A stretch of 64,000 bases of DNA from PNON01 sp964387025 (GCA_964387025.1 CAYLUZ010000006.1:264814-328813); one strand, 5' to 3'. Shown: positions 9,197 through 19,963, counted from the stretch's first letter. The notes: generated by a model not told the origin, from the letters alone. Program-made: numbers and translations.

Positions 9197-11754
9197 TTTA
9201 AATTTCCATTATAAGAATATATGGTTACAGATTGGTTATGGAATACTGGTACCAGGTTTTGAATAAATTTTGAATCGTCCACCTGATATTTTGTCCGTTC
9301 CAAACCTCCAATATAGATATATTTTACATTGTAAAGGTCAAGAATGTCTTTGGCTTCCAACCAATCCGGGGTGGAATATAATCTCTCAATATCCGGTTCC
9401 CGATTTCCTATCTCATCGGCCCCACCACGCCATTGGCTTTCATGCGGCGGCCAGCCTAAAACACCTGGCATGCCGCTCAATGTAGCCACCCGCGCAAAAC
9501 TTGAATAACTTCCACCGACAGCTTCCACGACGTATCCGAAAGGTGCATTTGACAACCACTTGATAGCCTCAGCTTCGTCCGGATTGTACTTTTCCATATA
9601 GGATGTACCATCCAAATTAAGGCCATTAACGGGATGAAAATTATTGGTTGTATTCGCGATACCAATCAGGGGGTACGCTAATCCGCAGAGGACTACAAGT
9701 ACAATCAGAATTTTACTCAGAATGCCAGGTAAGCGACGGGCTGCCATCCAAAGTAGCGCGATACCAACACTTGCAGCCAACGACCACAGCACCCAGGCTT
9801 GATAGTAGAATTTAAAAATGGTATTCATTCTCCAGCCAAATTGATCACGCAAATACACAAATTCGGGGATCAAGGTCAAAAATATCCCGGCCACAATTAT
9901 AAGGAGGATAAACACAACTCCCATTGGAATTGAATCAATCTTTCCCAACTTATCTACATCTGGTAGTGTAAATTTCCGCGGTACAAATAAAACTGCTGCT
10001 ATCAGTGTTCCCAGCAATAATAAAGTGATCCAGGTTCCAGGCGCAGAGAACCTTCTGAGAAATGCAGTGCTGAATAATTGCCCGGTCGCAGCACCTTCTG
10101 CTCCTTGAATATTGAGGAAGTAGTAACCTGCTTCACTGAGTTTTATTCCTAGATTGCCCGGAAGAAGAGATGACCATTTATCAGAATTAGCCGCAAAAAG
10201 GCCTAGCCCAAATCCGCCAGCCCACAAGGCAACCAGAACCCCCAATGCAACAATTAATCCTTTCAACAATCCTTTCCCCGGTTTTTGTTGCACCATCAGA
10301 TAAAACACGAAGGTGAATATTGGTATTAACAATGTGCCAAACATCATCCAGAAATGAGTACCACGGGTCGAAAAGACCATGCTTGGGATAATTCCACCTG
10401 CCTGCGATGAAAACCCGATATAAAATGGTAAATACAACAGGATCGAACCGGCAACCATCAAGATGCCCAGGCTGAGCATCTTCCAAACTTCATCCCATTT
10501 GAAACCGTACGACATCACCCTTCTGGCAAAATACGCTACCAGGAAAATTGCCAGATAGACAGGAAAATCCCAGGTATTCAAGAATGCCATTCCACCCAAC
10601 AGGATCGTAAAGAAGGCAAGGTTTATTGGTGGGATATGTACATCGATCCCCCAGACGGAAAATCCTTTTTCATCAATGGTTAGGAAGATATTTAATGCCA
10701 GGGCAAGCATTAAGGTAACGAAGGGAAGAGCCAGAACATGTGGATGTAGATCTGCCAGGAGAAAAGAGAAAAATGGGAATTCGTCAATGATCTCCAACCA
10801 TTCACCATTCATTTTGTAATCGGATAATACCCGGGAAGCCCGCCACCAGATAATTCCCGCAGGACGGGATGGCCACCACGAGAATGGGAGAGTCGGCGCT
10901 TGGGTTAATTCTTGTAAGTCCAGCCATTTCCAGAATGGAGATTGGAGGGTTCCATCCACCCCCTTGGCCCAGAATAAGCCGCGGGAGTGCATGAATTCGA
11001 AAATCCCTTCAAAATTGCTTATAACCAATGTAAACAACGGTCCAAATAATGGGAGGAGGAAAATTTTTGTTCCAATTGCCTTTGAACCCTGCTCATCGTT
11101 CAATTTCAAAAGCCAATTCTTAACGCCATCAGAATTGATGATGTTATATACCAGCCCATACATTCCGATTCCGGTCAGGGAAAACACCAATGAGATCATC
11201 AAATTGAATCCAATCCCTGAAGGAGTTGCTGTCAATTTGATGAGCATGGCAGTAATCACATACCCGAAGTAATAATAGGATATGGAGTAACCCGCCAACC
11301 AGGGATCATTCGGTGGAAATGTTGTGGAATGCAAGATTGCATTGATAAAAGCCAACTCCATCGGTTTTTCAGTACCGGTAATATCCGGACTAGCTGCGCG
11401 CAGCAAGGCGATCAAAACAAATAACAGGAGAAATAATATTTCTGTGGTGATCAAATACCCTTTTTGATCCAGAAATATTTCTTTTAACGCTTTCAGGGGG
11501 TTCTTTTTACTGATACCAATGCTGAGTAAAGCGAGCATGATCAACGCTAGGAGAATCCCGCCCGAATCGTTTTGCATCACATGATAGGAGGTAAATACCC
11601 AGAATATGAATCCGGTTAGCATCAACCCGAAAACCCGGCTAAATGCATATCCCCGGTCTTTTAATGAAGGCAAAAGATACTGGATCAAGGGGAGGGATAA
11701 TAATCCAATAATACTAATTACCAGATACCATATCAAGAAATAGACCATAGCCAT
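9193..11754 (-). CDS. DUF2298 (YYY-motif) polytopic membrane protein
   Basis: This 853-residue, very hydrophobic protein belongs to the DUF2298 family, once named Chlor_Arch_YYY after its scattered occurrence in Chloroflexi and Archaea. The diagnostic triple tyrosine is Tyr160-162 in SISYYYFGYV, preceded by NDPWLAGYS. Further conserved-looking parts are the LADLHPHVLALPF loop and the NTWDFPVY loop near the middle, and a hydrophilic C-terminal region with IKWLSNAPFG. I count roughly 16-20 membrane segments. Function is unproven; the fold resembles GT-C transferases. It lies between DUF952 and a GT39-like gene and is related to the second half of the 1651-residue protein upstream. Confidence 0.88.
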   Translation of the reverse strand: MAMVYFLIWYLVISIIGLLSLPLIQYLLPSLKDRGYAFSRVFGLMLTGFIFWVFTSYHVMQNDSGGILLALIMLALLSIGISKKNPLKALKEIFLDQKGYLITTEILFLLLFVLIALLRAASPDITGTEKPMELAFINAILHSTTFPPNDPWLAGYSISYYYFGYVITAMLIKLTATPSGIGFNLMISLVFSLTGIGMYGLVYNIINSDGVKNWLLKLNDEQGSKAIGTKIFLLPLFGPLFTLVISNFEGIFEFMHSRGLFWAKGVDGTLQSPFWKWLDLQELTQAPTLPFSWWPSRPAGIIWWRASRVLSDYKMNGEWLEIIDEFPFFSFLLADLHPHVLALPFVTLMLALALNIFLTIDEKGFSVWGIDVHIPPINLAFFTILLGGMAFLNTWDFPVYLAIFLVAYFARRVMSYGFKWDEVWKMLSLGILMVAGSILLYLPFYIGFSSQAGGIIPSMVFSTRGTHFWMMFGTLLIPIFTFVFYLMVQQKPGKGLLKGLIVALGVLVALWAGGFGLGLFAANSDKWSSLLPGNLGIKLSEAGYYFLNIQGAEGAATGQLFSTAFLRRFSAPGTWITLLLLGTLIAAVLFVPRKFTLPDVDKLGKIDSIPMGVVFILLIIVAGIFLTLIPEFVYLRDQFGWRMNTIFKFYYQAWVLWSLAASVGIALLWMAARRLPGILSKILIVLVVLCGLAYPLIGIANTTNNFHPVNGLNLDGTSYMEKYNPDEAEAIKWLSNAPFGYVVEAVGGSYSSFARVATLSGMPGVLGWPPHESQWRGGADEIGNREPDIERLYSTPDWLEAKDILDLYNVKYIYIGGLERTKYQVDDSKFIQNLVPVFHNQSVTIYSYNGNLK

Positions 11755-11768
11755 CCCTATATGACGGG

Positions 11769-12104
11769 TTATACAGTAACAAACTGATATGATCCATCAG
11801 GAGCAAATCCTAATGGGATTTCAGCTTCAACAGCATTAATGTTCAACTCACCATAAATATGCGGATACCAACTACCATTTGGAGCTTGTTCGGGACGAAT
11901 TTTGGATTTCAATTTTTGGGTGTTAATTTTCAATACGATCAGATCCGGTGCGTCAAGATAGTACCTGGTTGCCGTGGCAGCAACTTGATCTGCCAGGGAG
12001 CAGTGGATGAATCCCTCGGTAGCTAAACTCTGAGGACTGTATGATCCCAATTCTTTGGCGGTCTGCCATTCTTTACTATTAATTATGTGATAAATAAATT
12101 CCAT
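11769..12104 (-). CDS. DUF952 family protein
   Basis: This is a small soluble protein of 111 residues in the DUF952 family. It shows the family marks YHI near the start, EGFIHCS (about residues 29-35) and PHIYGELN (about 80-87). The family's biochemical role is unknown. I chose the ATG at 12104, giving MEFIYHI, because it has a GCAGGA-like ribosome site and matches the usual family N-terminus. A TTG at 12119 that overlaps the stop of the upstream gene is the alternative. Finding a soluble gene inside an otherwise all-membrane cluster is odd, but the tight spacing means it is cotranscribed. Confidence 0.85.
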   Translation of the reverse strand: MEFIYHIINSKEWQTAKELGSYSPQSLATEGFIHCSLADQVAATATRYYLDAPDLIVLKINTQKLKSKIRPEQAPNGSWYPHIYGELNINAVEAEIPLGFAPDGSYQFVTV

Positions 12105-12115
12105 TCCGATCCTGC

Positions 12116-15100
12116 TCAATATCCGAGGTTTACTTCTAATATGGTTGTATTAGCTTTTTGATACACAATTTTCCAGGGTACACCTTCCGATTGATAGAAC
12201 TTTGCTAATCCTTCCAGAGGATATATCGCAAGTTCCAATTGACCAACTATTATATACTTCACCCTATATTTTTGCAGGAAAGAGATCGAATCGGGTATGG
12301 AAGTTGTGGAATAGAATGAGCCTATCTCTGCAACACGGCCTGTAACCCATTCTTCAGGAGTTACAGCCCTTTGCTGCCTTTGATGCCAGTTCCAGCCCAA
12401 TACACCTGGTAAACCGGTGTTAATGGTGTAGCGGTTACCCCAGCGGTACTCAACTACATTCCCCTCGACGATCACCGGGGAACCTTTAACATTCGCAAGC
12501 ATCCACCGAATTCCATCCAGGTCTTCTGCCAACTGCATGGTGTGCCCATTCTCTTCATATGTGGCGCCAATCATATAATTGATGCCATTCAGTGAATGCG
12601 AAGCTGTATCCATATAGCGGTCTGTGATCTTATCTGTTCCGCCAAAAATGGGGAACATAGCTGCGCCTAACAATAACAGGCTTCCTGCGGTACGGTAAAC
12701 CGGTCCCCAATGCATCCTGCCTGCATTCATTCGTTCAAGGATCCACCAGGCAGAAGCTGCTGCGCTGATGGCGAATAGAGTCCACACCTGCAGGTAAAAT
12801 TTGAAGACCGTATTCATCCTGCCAATATCGCCTTTGAGGACGAACACTTCCACAAATAATGTCAATACCAGCCCTGTACCAATGAAAAACAGAACCACCC
12901 GCTTGATATCCGGTAAATCCGGGCGGACCATGATCGCTGCCGCCCAGGCCGCCAAAGGCAATACAAACCAGGCGATCCCGGCTCCTACATAGATCAATAA
13001 AATGGTGAGGAGGACTACAAGGACAAGCCAACCTTGTACCAGCCAAAGATAAGGCCGGATCTTTGAGAGTGACCTAAGCGGGGTAAATGCCATCCAATCG
13101 ATGGTTTCTCCGCTCAGCCAGGCAATAATGAAGAACAGGAATACACCCCAATGTGTAATATAAGACCAGAATGGAGTGGTGGTCCCTTTCCAGAGTTCAA
13201 TTGAGTTATAGCCTGCCCCATACCAATTTGTGAAAGGTTGGTAAAGCAGCATGGATAATCCAGCGATCGCAGCCAGGAAAAGAACCAGTCTTATCCAGAA
13301 ATAGTTAAGAATTGGAATGTCCTTCCAAAACTCATCCTGGTCCTTCTTCCACCTGAAACTGAAATAAATGATGCATAATATGCTCAATACCAGATAAACT
13401 GGAAAATCCCAGGTATTGGTCGGTCGCAAAACGCCGACAGCCATTGCCCCGGTGAACAAGACAGCACAAATGCCTAATAACTTTAGCAGTCTGGTCTCTC
13501 CTCCAATACGCCCTTTTCCCAGGATTAAACCAGTGATCCAACCCATTACCAGGATAGTGATCGGTAATGCAATCATGTGAGCGTGCATATCAGCATATAG
13601 GAAGGTAAAAAACGGGAATTCCGTGATGGGTTCCACATCGTTTGGGGCAGGAATCGCCCGGCTGGGGATCCAATACCAATCCCCTGGCGAGAATGGGAGT
13701 TTTACTCCTTTTACCAGCTCTACAAATCCTTTAAACGACCAAATCCAGCGTTGGAACACGTTCGAGATGAGAATATCCCCCCCTGGTGCCGCCAATCGCT
13801 GCAATCCATGCCAGATCATACGAACAGTCCCTAAATTGCCCAACAATACCAACCCGGCAGCGCCAGCCAGGCCAAAGACATATGGCATCCAAGGATAGGA
13901 TGGCTTCTCTATCGATTCTTCACCTTCAATTAATAGTTTATGAGCATCTTGGCTATGCGTAGTAATATTCCAGATGATCGAGAACATACCTACAGCTAAA
14001 ATGCTATAGAGTGTCGGTAGGATCAAATTGTATGCCAGGGAAGGCATGATCCCGACCAGCTTTACCAGCATCCCGACAATGACAAATCCATAATAGTAGT
14101 AATTGATATATCCACCGGCAAACCATGGATCATACGGCGGGAATGTGGTGCTTTTAATGACCGCATTAAAATATGAGAAATCCATCGGTTTCTCGCCGCC
14201 CTTGTAGGGATGCCAGAGGTCCGGGTTACCAATGCGGATCATAAGATCGATCAAGAAGAAGAGGAGGATCACCCCTTCGATGATCAAAATAATGTTCTTT
14301 TTTTCCGAGAAGAATGTTTTCAGCTCATTTTTTTGAACAAGGGACAAAACCAGGTTTATGGCAGCGATCACCAGAAGAACAGCAATAAGGGTCAATCTCG
14401 TAACCGGGATGCCAACTGACCCGACCCACCAACTCAGCAGTGCAAATAGCAGCATTCCTGTCATGCGCGAGAAAGCATAGCCTTTATCTTTTAATCCCGG
14501 GAAAGCAAGATGCACCAATGGAAATACCAACAAACCCAGTAGACCGATAACGATATACCAAAGTACAGCACTTACAGCCGGATACTTATTGAGTAAGTTA
14601 TTAACGTTGAATAACTCATACCAGGTACCACCTGATTGTTGTTGAATCAGACGATTTTCAGGCAACAGCAGATCTTTCTGCTTCTGAGGATGCATGGGTA
14701 CTTCGTTCAACGGCAAATGGACCACCCTGGTGAGATCGACAGTGTAGAATAAAGTTCTTACTGCTCCCGGATTATATGCAGCGGTCTTCCGGAAGATCAA
14801 AACTTTGGGATGATCATAAACTGTAAAGGCTTCTTCGGCAAACTGGTCGTTGATACGCAAACTACCCAGGTTCGGGTCTGATTGGAACACTTTTACCAGT
14901 TCAAATCCGAGCTGTCCCTTGAACATACCCGGCTGGGCAACACTGTAACACCAGATCAGATCCTTGTTTTCCGGGCAGCCTAATAAATTTCGATAATACA
15001 AGGTAGCCATGGGATACCTTTCAGGTATCCTAACTGTGGTTGCCCACTGCCGGTTGGAGCTGATAAAGATGACATCAGCTTGATTCAGGTTGGTAATAAA

Positions 15101-17071
15101 ACGCTGGCGCTTATCACTGTCCTCGTCCCAATACATTTGGAAATTCAAACCACCCGGATAAATTCCACCGTACCCGTCATAATTATCGATACGCAACGGC
15201 AGCCCATCATCCCAATCCGATTCGTTAGCCGGAGCTGAACCATAGAAAGTAAAAGCAGATCCTCCCTCCGGGGCGTCAAGAATGATCTGGTATACATGGC
15301 CTTTTGTAACTTGAAAAGGCTTATCCAATTTGAACAGATAAGAATCCCCACGATAATCAGATTTGGCAATAAATTCTGCGGTTACTCTTGAACCGGACGA
15401 TACTCCGTTTTCCGCATCTTCCAGACGAATGTTGAATTCTTTTAATCCGTTTGTAGCATAAAGGTCCACCAATTTATAAACAAAAACCTCGTTGATGTCC
15501 CCGGTGGCATTAGCCGTGAAGCTGAATAATCCGGGATTTTCATTATTGATCTGCATTCCTTCCGGATAAGGCAAGGGCTGATTGTAGACTTCCTCTGAAG
15601 TTACAATATGGAGATTGATCGGTCCTGGTATATTCTGGTAGATCCATCGGGAAGCTTCGATGCGGGTGACAGGTCGGGTATAGATGCGTGTGAACGCATA
15701 GGCCCATAATCCGGAACCCACAACAGTGATCACCGTAAGGATTATTGCGATCTCCCTTAGGTGGTGCTCCTCAGAGTCCTCTTTCACTTTATCCCACAAG
15801 TAAAAGATCAGCCACGCCCCCATGATGACGAGGGTTGGATAAACCAAAACCATGTAGCGCATGGATGGATTCCATGCTTGCGACTGCCAGGCAAAATATA
15901 CGGCTGTCCACAACCAGATAATGATATGCTGGCCCCAATCGCGTTTGATCATTCGCCAGGCCATTACCAGAAAGCCTGACCAGACGAGTAATCCCAAAGG
16001 AATTCCCATTCCCCAACGGATGATATTTTCCAAGGCAAAAGTTGCCGGTCGGCGCGCCCATTGGAGGGCTGGTGGAAAATCAGCTTTTCCGCTGGTCTGC
16101 CCGGCTAATTCTCTAAAGTTATCCAATAATTTAGGATTGGGAATGATACCAAAGAAACCGGGGCCACTAAATGCGTAGGGTTGGAATATCCTGAAAACAA
16201 TAAAAGCAGTAATAGCTCCGAACATGAAATTCCGTAGAACAGGAATTATCCAATATTTTTTATCTTCCTTGGGTAATTTGACAAACCAGGGTAAGACTGC
16301 AACAGGCAGTAAGATCGCCACCGGTGCAGCACTTATTTTGGATGACATTGCCAACCCGAGTGCAACTCCAAATAGCAGGTAATAACCAATCCCAGACCAC
16401 TGGGTGTAAACGGTCTCCAGAATGCCTCTTACTCGATTAGTTTGTCCATCTTCTTTATTAGTTGAAGATGTATGGTTGGAATATACAAGCACAGCGAAAT
16501 ATACTGCCAGAGTGGTGAAAAAGCACAGGAAGGTATCCACCGCAAAATAATGCGAGATCTGTATCTGCATCACGGAAAATGCGAAAAATATCGATGCCAG
16601 GAATCCGACCCTTTTATCGTAAAGTTTAGAGCCGATAAGGTACACCAGTATTAATGTGAAGAGATCAAATATCGCAGATACCTGCCTGCCCAGTACATTC
16701 ACCTGGTCGTATCCAGATTGTCCTGTCCATTCAGCCAGGTAACGAACAACAATAATTGGTAGATCGCCGTATACATAAAAACCATGACCGCGGTTGTGCG
16801 GATTGAGACTGGAGAATTCTGTGTTAAAGTATTCAGCTAAAGAATTTACCGGCGATATATCCGTCTCTACCATGGTGAGGAATCGTTCGTCCGGATGCAA
16901 ATGCTGAGATTCATCCCACCTAATTCCCACTAACCTGAAATATCCACCAATTAGTATCACCAGGATCAGTAACAGGTCAAAATACCAGTATTTTGGAAAT
17001 AACCATTTTCGATCTGGATAATCGCGATCGACAGTATGAGATTCGGAGGTATCTATCATAGGTGTATTCAT
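12116..17071 (-). CDS. Giant GT39-DUF2298 fusion membrane protein
   Basis: This 1651-residue protein joins two GT-C-like membrane units. Residues 1 to about 470 form a GT39/PMT-type transferase with the acidic loop HPDERFL and then LPIIVVRYLAEW. Residues about 480-820 are hydrophilic and probably extracytoplasmic, with a beta-rich part. Residues about 840-1651 are a full DUF2298 domain with four tyrosines in a row (Tyr991-994, INYYYYGF) and the LYADMHAHMIALP and NTWDFPVY loops. The gene follows another GT39 gene by 9 bp and precedes DUF952. The reading frame is unbroken, so the fusion is real in this sequence. A role in assembling a surface glycan or glycoprotein is inferred from family and context. 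Confidence 0.9.
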   Translation of the reverse strand: MNTPMIDTSESHTVDRDYPDRKWLFPKYWYFDLLLILVILIGGYFRLVGIRWDESQHLHPDERFLTMVETDISPVNSLAEYFNTEFSSLNPHNRGHGFYVYGDLPIIVVRYLAEWTGQSGYDQVNVLGRQVSAIFDLFTLILVYLIGSKLYDKRVGFLASIFFAFSVMQIQISHYFAVDTFLCFFTTLAVYFAVLVYSNHTSSTNKEDGQTNRVRGILETVYTQWSGIGYYLLFGVALGLAMSSKISAAPVAILLPVAVLPWFVKLPKEDKKYWIIPVLRNFMFGAITAFIVFRIFQPYAFSGPGFFGIIPNPKLLDNFRELAGQTSGKADFPPALQWARRPATFALENIIRWGMGIPLGLLVWSGFLVMAWRMIKRDWGQHIIIWLWTAVYFAWQSQAWNPSMRYMVLVYPTLVIMGAWLIFYLWDKVKEDSEEHHLREIAIILTVITVVGSGLWAYAFTRIYTRPVTRIEASRWIYQNIPGPINLHIVTSEEVYNQPLPYPEGMQINNENPGLFSFTANATGDINEVFVYKLVDLYATNGLKEFNIRLEDAENGVSSGSRVTAEFIAKSDYRGDSYLFKLDKPFQVTKGHVYQIILDAPEGGSAFTFYGSAPANESDWDDGLPLRIDNYDGYGGIYPGGLNFQMYWDEDSDKRQRFITNLNQADVIFISSNRQWATTVRIPERYPMATLYYRNLLGCPENKDLIWCYSVAQPGMFKGQLGFELVKVFQSDPNLGSLRINDQFAEEAFTVYDHPKVLIFRKTAAYNPGAVRTLFYTVDLTRVVHLPLNEVPMHPQKQKDLLLPENRLIQQQSGGTWYELFNVNNLLNKYPAVSAVLWYIVIGLLGLLVFPLVHLAFPGLKDKGYAFSRMTGMLLFALLSWWVGSVGIPVTRLTLIAVLLVIAAINLVLSLVQKNELKTFFSEKKNIILIIEGVILLFFLIDLMIRIGNPDLWHPYKGGEKPMDFSYFNAVIKSTTFPPYDPWFAGGYINYYYYGFVIVGMLVKLVGIMPSLAYNLILPTLYSILAVGMFSIIWNITTHSQDAHKLLIEGEESIEKPSYPWMPYVFGLAGAAGLVLLGNLGTVRMIWHGLQRLAAPGGDILISNVFQRWIWSFKGFVELVKGVKLPFSPGDWYWIPSRAIPAPNDVEPITEFPFFTFLYADMHAHMIALPITILVMGWITGLILGKGRIGGETRLLKLLGICAVLFTGAMAVGVLRPTNTWDFPVYLVLSILCIIYFSFRWKKDQDEFWKDIPILNYFWIRLVLFLAAIAGLSMLLYQPFTNWYGAGYNSIELWKGTTTPFWSYITHWGVFLFFIIAWLSGETIDWMAFTPLRSLSKIRPYLWLVQGWLVLVVLLTILLIYVGAGIAWFVLPLAAWAAAIMVRPDLPDIKRVVLFFIGTGLVLTLFVEVFVLKGDIGRMNTVFKFYLQVWTLFAISAAASAWWILERMNAGRMHWGPVYRTAGSLLLLGAAMFPIFGGTDKITDRYMDTASHSLNGINYMIGATYEENGHTMQLAEDLDGIRWMLANVKGSPVIVEGNVVEYRWGNRYTINTGLPGVLGWNWHQRQQRAVTPEEWVTGRVAEIGSFYSTTSIPDSISFLQKYRVKYIIVGQLELAIYPLEGLAKFYQSEGVPWKIVYQKANTTILEVNLGY

Positions 17072-17080
17072 AAAAGAAAA

Positions 17081-19234
17081 TTAATTCCCTGGTCCAACGA
17101 GCATAATAAGGAAATCTCTTCCTGGAGCTTTTGATGTAAATGTTGACACTTTCGCTGTAGGATACATTGTAAGCAAGGTATTCAGATCCTCTTTATCCTG
17201 TGTATTAAGGATGAATAATTTTGGAGCATCCAGGAATTTTGTTTCTTCAAAATTCTGCGGCCAGATCGCATAATCTTTAATTGGGAATCCAGCTTCGATG
17301 CTGACCAGGCGGGTATCAACCCAGTACGGATATCCTACCACCCAGGCTGTATCAGGTGTGCCAACCGAATCAACAAAACCGCGGATTACATGTCCCATCT
17401 CAGAAGTGTTTCCTGATGATTCCAGATAATTCTTTTGATATGTATCAAATAAGAAATCATAATTCTGTCGGGCAGAGCTAAAAATCAATACAGCCGCTAT
17501 AAGAAACGCAATTGCTTTTCCCAACCTGCCCCGGATCATCCTCTCAATGGCTATGAGTAAACCATCCAGGCATAAGGCAATGATCAGATACACCGGGATA
17601 ATAGCGCCGGCTGTCCGGTTAAGTACAGGATTTTCCTCTGGAAATGCGATGGACAAAATGGATGGCAACATCAGGATCGGGACCGAGAGAATTAAAAATA
17701 GATCCAACCAATGTCTTTTTTGGATATATCTTACGAGTAGGAGAACCAATCCCAAATAGAATAAGGCTGCTGTGATCACATCCAAAGCCGGACGGTAGGT
17801 TATTGAATGGAGCCAGGTATTCCCATCATTCACTCCAAACATCAACATCGCATTTTTAACATTATCCAGAAAGATCACGAATGGATTGCCGGGGAATGGT
17901 CTCTCTACTTCTCCCAGTCTTGTGGCTAAACGGTAAGTGAAAATATCTGGATGTGCGATCGCATATCTGATCAAAGGTATTGCCACGATAGTGGAAGTAA
18001 CACCCGTCATGATGGTTCCGAACAAGGCTTTCTCCCAGTTGGGTCGATTCCGCCTGTGCAATATAAAGAGAAATACGCCAAAAACCAGCAGAATTGGAAC
18101 TGCACGATATGGAGAGTAGCCATGCAACCCTAACCCAATGGCAATACCAGACCAAATAAAGTCATTCCGGGTTCCATTCTTCAAACCCTTCAATAGATAA
18201 TAAAGTGCCGGGGCAGTAAAGAGTGGATATAGAGCAAATCTCAGCCCAACCCTGGAAATTACATTCGGCCAGAACGCAATACCTGCTAAGATGAGGGCAA
18301 GAAATGCCACCCTTTTGTTCCAAAATTCTTTTGCTATCAGGTAAAGATAAGGAAGAGTTAGTAAACCGGCTGCAACCATTCCAATCTTCAGGCTCATGAA
18401 GGATATTCCAGTATTGAACAATTTCATTACGAGGATAGTCCAATAGAACTGAAATGCTTCCCTGCCAGTGTTCCTTTGGAAGAAAATTGACCATTGACCA
18501 TCCAATACATCCTGGATGTCCATTAATTTTTCGGCATGATCGCTGGTCATTTCAGGTGGAACAGTATTCAGTTGGTAAGTTCGGAAGAAAATAATGAGAA
18601 TTACCGCTGCAAACAGTAGAATCGTTCTCCAGCCAACATTGATTTTCCAATTCCCGGCTTTCAATCTTACGAAAAACTGTTTGATTCCAGATTTGATGGG
18701 TCCAAAATCAAGAAATCCCGCAAAGAAACATAAAATACTGGCGGACCATAGAATGAGATTTATAAAGCCAAATACATCTCCACCAAAAGCTATAAAAGCA
18801 AAAATTGATATTATCGTACCAGCAAGGAGGAACTGCCAACGGATTTTAATATTTGGCCAAACTGCTTCAGATGTATCCAGATTTTCTGCGATGATCCATT
18901 CTTCAGCGAGAACACTCCAGACCAGCATCGCAAAAGCTGCTGCATATAGTGCGAGGGCTGCTTCATTGGACGGTTTTGGCGGTTCGAGCAATCCCTGGGC
19001 TATGAAAGCGATCACAATTGCAATGAGTGATCGCCAGGGAATTTTGATTTGCTTGATATCTAACTTCAGTTTTGGAGTGGAATCGCGAGGTTCCAACCCA
19101 CCTTGAACCATACTCAATTGGCTCTCACCAGGGATCTTTACTTCTTCAGTTTCGGGGAAATGGAGATCTGATTTTTCCCAAAACCTCAATTTTGCTTTTA
19201 CATAGTCCAGAACAGAGGGTTCATTCATATTCAT
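17081..19234 (-). CDS. GT39-family membrane glycosyltransferase
   Basis: This 717-residue protein has a soluble N-terminal tail of about 65 residues, two paired TM blocks, then a GT39/PMT-like core starting near residue 205. The acidic loop reads TSDHAEKLMDIQDVLDG. Some 12 membrane helices follow, with a short soluble C-terminal part. It would transfer a sugar from a lipid carrier on the outside of the membrane. Its ATG abuts the stop codon of the methyltransferase gene with no gap, and the giant fusion gene starts 9 bp after its stop, so all three belong to one transcript. Donor and acceptor are unknown. Confidence 0.85.
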   Translation of the reverse strand: MNMNEPSVLDYVKAKLRFWEKSDLHFPETEEVKIPGESQLSMVQGGLEPRDSTPKLKLDIKQIKIPWRSLIAIVIAFIAQGLLEPPKPSNEAALALYAAAFAMLVWSVLAEEWIIAENLDTSEAVWPNIKIRWQFLLAGTIISIFAFIAFGGDVFGFINLILWSASILCFFAGFLDFGPIKSGIKQFFVRLKAGNWKINVGWRTILLFAAVILIIFFRTYQLNTVPPEMTSDHAEKLMDIQDVLDGQWSIFFQRNTGREAFQFYWTILVMKLFNTGISFMSLKIGMVAAGLLTLPYLYLIAKEFWNKRVAFLALILAGIAFWPNVISRVGLRFALYPLFTAPALYYLLKGLKNGTRNDFIWSGIAIGLGLHGYSPYRAVPILLVFGVFLFILHRRNRPNWEKALFGTIMTGVTSTIVAIPLIRYAIAHPDIFTYRLATRLGEVERPFPGNPFVIFLDNVKNAMLMFGVNDGNTWLHSITYRPALDVITAALFYLGLVLLLVRYIQKRHWLDLFLILSVPILMLPSILSIAFPEENPVLNRTAGAIIPVYLIIALCLDGLLIAIERMIRGRLGKAIAFLIAAVLIFSSARQNYDFLFDTYQKNYLESSGNTSEMGHVIRGFVDSVGTPDTAWVVGYPYWVDTRLVSIEAGFPIKDYAIWPQNFEETKFLDAPKLFILNTQDKEDLNTLLTMYPTAKVSTFTSKAPGRDFLIMLVGPGN

Positions 19235-19963
19235 TTATGGTTTAGGCTTTTTTGCGATAAAGATGATGCTCTCTCCCCATTTAGGTGGTAGAAAGACCCA
19301 TCCTGTAATAGCTTGAAAACCACCAAGAGAACCAAACAATAGTTTTTGCATCCCGGTTGGTAATCCTTTAATATAGGGAACATCCCAAAATCCATCTGCA
19401 AATGTTTTTACTATTTTCATCCCCGATGAAGTGATCATCTCTTTCCACTCTTCCGGCGAGTGAAGTGATATATGTGTGGGATCCTGATATCCGATCCAGG
19501 AAGTGCCTTTGAGTGGTTTTAGCAGCGAACTCAAATTCGGTGTGGCAAGTATAAGTGTCCCGCCGGGTGAAAGGATTCGCCCAATCTCATGAATTGCTTT
19601 TTCCGGGTCGGGCAAATGCTCAAACACATGCTTACTGATTATCGCATGAAACGAATTATTCGGATAAGGAAGCTCACCTGCAGACGAGCAAACCAGGTGT
19701 GTATTTGTTGCAACTTTTGCGGTTTGTTTTAATGCCCAGTGGTTGATGTCCATCCCGAAGGTCTCGAAATCAGGCTCCATCTGACCAACCAGGTGGCCAA
19801 GACCACAACCCTCTTCCAACAATCTTCCGCTATTTTTAGCATAACGGCGGGTCAATTTTGCATAAAACCGGTTTGACCACCAGTATTGCGAGTATTTCGC
19901 AAACGAAACCGTTTCATAGGTATTCGTAGAAAAATACTTATCGTCAAATGGGGTTTCAGACAT
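19235..19963 (-). CDS. SAM-dependent methyltransferase (class I)
   Basis: This 242-residue soluble protein has the class I methyltransferase fold. Motif I is LLEEGCGLGHLVGQM (about residues 48-62). The acidic end of beta-2 is in FGMDI, and the post-motif region reads FHAIISKHVFEHLPDPEKA. The overall pattern is that of Methyltransf_11 enzymes acting on small molecules, glycans or lipids. It starts 1 bp after the GT4 stop and ends against the start of a GT39 gene. The context suggests it methylates a sugar or glycan intermediate; the substrate is not evident. Confidence 0.85.
   Translation of the reverse strand: MSETPFDDKYFSTNTYETVSFAKYSQYWWSNRFYAKLTRRYAKNSGRLLEEGCGLGHLVGQMEPDFETFGMDINHWALKQTAKVATNTHLVCSSAGELPYPNNSFHAIISKHVFEHLPDPEKAIHEIGRILSPGGTLILATPNLSSLLKPLKGTSWIGYQDPTHISLHSPEEWKEMITSSGMKIVKTFADGFWDVPYIKGLPTGMQKLLFGSLGGFQAITGWVFLPPKWGESIIFIAKKPKP

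Noticed and set aside
18594..19106. 170-codon open frame on the plus strand
   Set aside because: It is a shadow of the GT39 gene's hydrophobic segments.
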